A stretch of 64,000 nt of DNA, from assembly GCA_021770095.1 (NCBI GenBank), contig JAETRQ010000014.1, positions 1 to 64,000 of the forward strand, read 5' to 3'. The stretch is from Eubacteriaceae bacterium (GTDB lineage: Bacteria; Bacillota; Clostridia; Oscillospirales; Acutalibacteraceae). Each line of letters opens with the position of its first letter. The stretch's first letter is position 1. Below are positions 60,699-64,000 of the stretch, in pieces. The notes beneath the pieces were generated by a model that ran no database searches, had not been told where the DNA came from, and was given only the letters and a program-made list of their open reading frames with translations. The position numbers and the translations under genes are program-made.

Positions 60699-61262
60699 TT
60701 ATACCTCCAAAATTGATTTTCTAATATCCTTACCGTCTATCTCGTCCCCAAGACAGTCCCATCCTTCGTATTTCTGCCTTGCGAACAGTTCTATCCGTGG
60801 CAAATCCCCGCACAGCTCAACAATCCGCTCCCGTATCTCATCCGGCTTTTTGCTGTGTTCCATAATCCGTGCATCGCACACCTGCGGAACAGCTTTCGAT
60901 ACCCTCTTTGGTCTGCCCTTTGTTCCAAGAATACAGATTTCCGAATTGGAGCGTGTCCAGAAACCCAGTCCCATAAAGAATGTGTCAGCCTTCTTATTCC
61001 GTTTTACCCAGTTAAACCCGCAGGTCTTATAGGTAAACCCCCACGATTCCATGACAGCAATTCCTTCCAACAGGCAGGGGAAAGTAATCCACAAAAAAAG
61101 GATACAGTCGTCACCGGCTATTCTTTCAACAGGCAATGACTTTATATCCTCAATGTTCATTGTATGGTAATGGTTTTCTGCGCTCCTGCCTTCTCCCTTT
61201 TTGGAATATACCTTGTACTGCCACGGGGGATCCGCATAAATGATGTTATACTTCTTCCCCAA
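60699..61262 (-). CDS. MT-A70-family adenine methyltransferase
   Basis: 187-aa N6-adenine methylase. YNIIYADPPWQYKVYSKKG carries the DPPW catalytic motif of the MT-A70 family. FLWITFPCLLEGIAVMESWG and the C-terminal EHSKKPDEIRERI and RIELFARQKYEGWD are typical SAM- and target-binding blocks. It starts with TTG at 61262 after GGGAGG. No cognate restriction enzyme is seen nearby, so it is probably an orphan enzyme that protects the element from host restriction. Confidence 0.93.
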   Translation of the reverse strand: MGKKYNIIYADPPWQYKVYSKKGEGRSAENHYHTMNIEDIKSLPVERIAGDDCILFLWITFPCLLEGIAVMESWGFTYKTCGFNWVKRNKKADTFFMGLGFWTRSNSEICILGTKGRPKRVSKAVPQVCDARIMEHSKKPDEIRERIVELCGDLPRIELFARQKYEGWDCLGDEIDGKDIRKSILEV

Positions 61263-61267
61263 TAAAC

Positions 61268-61639
61268 CTATACCTCCCGTACCTTAATCAGCGTGGAGAA
61301 AAGTTTATATTCTTCCTTATCCATCTCAACAGTAAATGAAACGGCATTTTCCCGCCGTCCTGCCCTGTCTCCCGCTTTCTTTATCTTCCTTGCAAGGCGC
61401 AGGAGGACAAAATTCTCCTTTGAAAGCTCCATGCACTCCTTAAAGTCCATGCCCGCCGTCTCAAGCTGCTTCTGTCTTTCCTGAATCTCTGCCGCCAGTT
61501 TTTCCCCGACTTCCCTTTTATCCGTGGTGTCTATGGATACCTCTGCCTTCGTCCTGCCGGAGCGCTCCCACTCCTTATGGAGCAGCCTTACCAGCTGCTC
61601 CATGTTTTTAACCGTTTCTTTTCCTGTCATTCTTTCCAT
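61268..61639 (-). CDS. ICE hypothetical protein (helical, charged)
   Basis: 123-aa charged protein. Start 61639 (MERMTGKETVKNMEQLVRLL) follows AAAGGGGG; a start at 61660 is the alternative. It is mostly helical with a KLAAEIQERQKQLETAGMDF coiled-coil-like part and a C-terminal strand pair (AVSFTVEMDKEEYKLFSTLI). No recognised family. It overlaps or nearly abuts neighbouring genes and belongs to the conjugation operon. Confidence 0.72.
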   Translation of the reverse strand: MERMTGKETVKNMEQLVRLLHKEWERSGRTKAEVSIDTTDKREVGEKLAAEIQERQKQLETAGMDFKECMELSKENFVLLRLARKIKKAGDRAGRRENAVSFTVEMDKEEYKLFSTLIKVREV

Positions 61640-61656
61640 ATGGTTTTCCCCCTTTT

Positions 61657-62574
61657 TCATCGTGATTTTCCCGATATTTGTTTCTGTTCTTCCCTTGCAT
61701 GGTACATTCCGTCATACATTCCATTATCAAGCATCCTGTCGAATACCTCCAGCTCACTTGTTCCAAAAGTATTTTCCAGACAATCCCTTGCAGCATTCCT
61801 TACCCTGTCAGGCAGTCCCTCCTTCTGCTCCACGTTCTTCTGCATCCAAAAATCCCTCCGTGTCTTATCCCGCAGGTCTGAAACATTTTCCACCTTATCA
61901 GGCTTCCCGTATTCCTGTTTCAGAATGTCAAAGTCAATTCTTGTAATGTCCTGCCCAAGATAAACGCCATGATCCCACTCTATGCCCGTAACCACGCTTT
62001 CATCATCGGGACGTTCCCCTTTAGGGTATCTCTCGTACAGCTTTACGCCCCTGCCAACTATGAGCTGGCTGTCCGCCATGCTCATTACCAGCAGGTCATC
62101 AGGACTTAATGCTGCAAGCACACGGTAATCGTTTCCGTTCATGTTATGCAGCACCTCCCCGGCATGGAAAGTATGCTCCACACGCTCATGGTGCAGGTAT
62201 GGAAACAGGGAATGTCCGTCTGTTTTCAGGTTGTATATCCGCAGGACGTCAAGACAGTCCTTAGAGCAGCGTTCCGCATCAAAAGTCCATTCGCCGTCGT
62301 TAAAATGTCCCGAAAGGAACTGCCTTAACTGCGTTTCACTCCTGCAAAATGACGCATGGATACTCTTGTTAGCCGCAATATACAGATCGCTCCAGTCTGC
62401 CTTTTTCTCTTTTGTCCCGTACAATTCGCTGACGCTTTGGGCAATATTCTCCACTACATAATCATCATCCCACAGCTTCAATACCTCTCCCATATAATCC
62501 GTCAGGTCCATTAAAAAGTTGGTTTCCGTCCCTTTCCGGTTTTCAACCACCATAACCATATCCTCTAATTTCAT
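61657..62574 (-). CDS. ICE hypothetical protein
   Basis: 305-aa cytoplasmic protein. Start 62574 (MKLEDMVMVVENRKGTETNF) follows GGAGG at four bases; 62595 is the alternative. Contains LMDLTDYMGEVLKLWDDDYV, a HSLFPYLHHERVEHTFHAGE stretch rich in His, and VYLGQDITRIDFDILKQEYG near residue 220. The latter resembles segments repeated in other ICE proteins with DUF3849/YodL-like parts, but I cannot assign a family. No membrane segment. Confidence 0.75.
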   Translation of the reverse strand: MKLEDMVMVVENRKGTETNFLMDLTDYMGEVLKLWDDDYVVENIAQSVSELYGTKEKKADWSDLYIAANKSIHASFCRSETQLRQFLSGHFNDGEWTFDAERCSKDCLDVLRIYNLKTDGHSLFPYLHHERVEHTFHAGEVLHNMNGNDYRVLAALSPDDLLVMSMADSQLIVGRGVKLYERYPKGERPDDESVVTGIEWDHGVYLGQDITRIDFDILKQEYGKPDKVENVSDLRDKTRRDFWMQKNVEQKEGLPDRVRNAARDCLENTFGTSELEVFDRMLDNGMYDGMYHAREEQKQISGKSR

Positions 62575-62610
62575 GCTTCCTCCTTTTATCCGCATAAAAA
62601 GGCAGCACGC

Positions 62611-63216
62611 TTATCGGCACCGCCCTGTCTCCATGCCAAACTGGAACAGGGAAAGCTGCACGTTCCCCTGCACCAGTTCCGGCTCTTTTTTCTTTTCATC
62701 TATCAGTTTCATCATCCGTGTGGCACACTGGGCAAAGGACTCCAGATACCCCTCCGGTCTGCCCGCATGACGGCGCATTGAAATCAGATCCCCGTCCTTT
62801 ATGGCGCTTGCAAGTCCTGATGCATAACCAAGCACGTTATAAAGGCTTATCTGCTTTGCCTCTTTTTCTGTCAGTAGGTCCTTGTTTGCAAGGAGATACA
62901 GAAAGTTGGGATCAGAAATATAATATTCCAGTGCCTGCGCTGCACCGTCCCTTATCTCCCCCGCCCTTGCCATATAATTGTCGTCCACCTCCGGCGGCGG
63001 CTCCCGGTAGAAAATCTCCGGGTATTTTTCATAATCCCTGCCGTACTCCTCCACCATTTTCTGCTTATAATAAATGATGTGGTTCCGTTCAAGGTTCATG
63101 CTGCCGCCGTCTGCGTAAAACGGATCGCTGCCGCCATGCTCTTTCAGATATTCCCACCGCTCAAAAGTATCCGCAAGTTCTTTCGCAAGATTTTCACTTT
63201 CTTTCTTCTTTCCCAT
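62611..63216 (-). CDS. ICE hypothetical protein
   Basis: 201-aa helical protein. Start 63216 (MGKKKESENLAKELADTFER) with a weak AGGCGG site. It contains NLERNHIIYYKQKMVEEYGR, EPPPEVDDNYMARAGEIRDG and the C-terminal VQGNVQLSLFQFGMETGRCR. No family recognised. It sits nine bases after the stop of the NlpC/P60 gene and is co-transcribed with it. Confidence 0.74.
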   Translation of the reverse strand: MGKKKESENLAKELADTFERWEYLKEHGGSDPFYADGGSMNLERNHIIYYKQKMVEEYGRDYEKYPEIFYREPPPEVDDNYMARAGEIRDGAAQALEYYISDPNFLYLLANKDLLTEKEAKQISLYNVLGYASGLASAIKDGDLISMRRHAGRPEGYLESFAQCATRMMKLIDEKKKEPELVQGNVQLSLFQFGMETGRCR

Positions 63217-63225
63217 ACGCACCGC

Positions 63226-64000
63226 CTATCTCGGTCTGCCTATGAACACAATGGAAGAACGCCCCTGCACTGGTCTGTACACAACGCCAAGACGTGTATT
63301 TGCCGCCTCCACCACCTTTCCGTTGCCTACATAGATTGCCACATGCGAAATGTTCATAAAGCGCCCGTTCCTTTCATAACTGTAAAATATCAGGTCCCCC
63401 GGCTGCATCTCGTCATAGTTCACACGCAGGCTGTTGTCATAGCAGTATTTCCCCTCACTTGCCGCCGTATTGGAACCCTCATACATGATGCTTACCCCCG
63501 CACTGCGCCATGCATAGTAGGCAAGCGAGCTGCAGTCATAATAATTTCCGCTGTCACGGTATGCCTGACTGTACGGATAGCCTACCTTTGACAGTGCAAA
63601 CGCCACGACTTTCCTTCCATTTTCATCTGAAATGGCATCCACGATTGCCTGATACTGTTCGGGCGAAATCGTTTCACCCGGATCGCCGCCCCCGCCAGTG
63701 TAGCCGAGCATTGCAAGGTATTCCGGCTTCATCAGTTCGGCAAGCATCGCCTGTTCTTCCGCATTGAACCCGTAGACGGAAACCATGTCATAACACGTTT
63801 TCAGTTCCACGTTGACCTCTTTGACCGTCGTGGTTGTCGTGTTCCCCTCATCGTCTGTCTCCGTGTCCGTCCTGCTGGAAATGGTATAGCTGCACATATC
63901 ATCAAAAACAGCTTTTAGGTTCTGCTTTGCCTTATCCGTCATGTCCGTTGCCGTGTCGCCGTCCCCGTGCTTTACCATGTAGACCATGAGAATGTCACAG
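63226..64000 (-). CDS. NlpC/P60 cell-wall hydrolase of the conjugation module (5' partial)
   Basis: The frame is open to the window edge, so the true start lies outside. The last 120 residues form an NlpC/P60 (C40) endopeptidase domain: catalytic Cys in NYYDCSSLAYYAW, His in NISHVAIYVGNG, and MQPGDLIFYS between them. Upstream is a spacer with NLKAVFDDMCSYTI and an acidic Thr-rich segment. The layout matches the CD1108/CwlT-like conjugation peptidases, which open the peptidoglycan for mating. The domain cleaves stem-peptide bonds. The N-terminal part, probably with membrane segments, is not visible. Confidence 0.9.
   Translation of the reverse strand, partial: CDILMVYMVKHGDGDTATDMTDKAKQNLKAVFDDMCSYTISSRTDTETDDEGNTTTTTVKEVNVELKTCYDMVSVYGFNAEEQAMLAELMKPEYLAMLGYTGGGGDPGETISPEQYQAIVDAISDENGRKVVAFALSKVGYPYSQAYRDSGNYYDCSSLAYYAWRSAGVSIMYEGSNTAASEGKYCYDNSLRVNYDEMQPGDLIFYSYERNGRFMNISHVAIYVGNGKVVEAANTRLGVVYRPVQGRSSIVFIGRPR

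Overview
The window looks like part of a large integrative and conjugative element (ICE) from a human-gut Firmicute of the Lachnospiraceae type (Blautia / Ruminococcus gnavus relatives). This rests on four things: the style of the conjugation genes, three serine recombinases in a row, a ruminococcin A-like lantibiotic, and two Agr-type peptide signalling systems. Backbone modules at both ends (about 1-7.4 kb and 48.7-64 kb) look GC-richer than the AT-rich cargo between them. Nearly all backbone genes, and most cargo genes, read on the minus strand.

Left backbone (0-7.8 kb). Three large serine recombinases are packed stop-to-start and end at a strong terminator. Small ICE genes follow: a DUF6870-like protein, a helical protein, a 37-residue membrane peptide, a MazF/PemK toxin and a resolvase-like fragment. 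Long hairpins lie between several of them. About 490 bases near 7.2-7.7 kb hold no convincing gene.

Cargo (7.8-48.7 kb). (1) A radical-SAM RiPP island at 8.5-15.7 kb: five-Cys precursor, SPASM maturase, TIGR04066-like and acyl-carrier-related partners, ABC exporter and subtilase, resembling Clo7bot/CcpM systems. (2) Small secreted and regulatory genes at 15.9-19.4 kb. (3) A ruminococcin A-like type II lantibiotic cluster at 19.7-30.2 kb: precursor, LanM, LanT, immunity ABC transporter and its own two-component system. (4) A first agr system at 30.4-33.8 kb with an XRE regulator and a divergent agrD. (5) An ECF sigma factor with a hydrolase that carries an anti-sigma-like N-terminus (34.4-36.1 kb). 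(6) A secreted clan-CD-like protease with a lipoprotein, and secreted/leaderless protein pairs (37.3-40.4 and 45.5-48.5 kb). (7) A second agr system (40.8-43.7 kb) and an unusual RNA polymerase alpha-CTD-like protein.

The most striking signal is a repeated promoter module. Eleven times in the cargo, two copies of a TTGCAGAAAAYGG-type box lie exactly 20 bp apart, just upstream of a usually TTGA-like -35 and a -10 about 16-17 bp further on. These modules precede both operons of the second agr system, the RiPP precursor, the exporter/subtilase operon, several secreted-protein operons, and one site with no protein gene at all. A single box lies upstream of an XRE gene. I infer a quorum-sensing regulon run by the LytTR regulator of the second agr system. 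It would couple export of a modified peptide, secreted beta-rich proteins, leaderless partner proteins and possibly a small RNA. Three of these operons also share a conserved roughly 50-nt 3' element with apparent compensatory base changes.

Right backbone (48.7-64 kb). A conjugation operon on the minus strand: an NlpC/P60 hydrolase running off the edge, hypothetical ICE proteins, an MT-A70 methylase, a 2872-residue ArdC-like/methylase/SNF2-helicase protein with a TnpV-like gene nested out of frame in its linker, a sortase, two overlapping paralogues, a tandem SpoVG protein and a coiled-coil protein. No rRNA, tRNA, CRISPR array or classical insertion sequence was seen.
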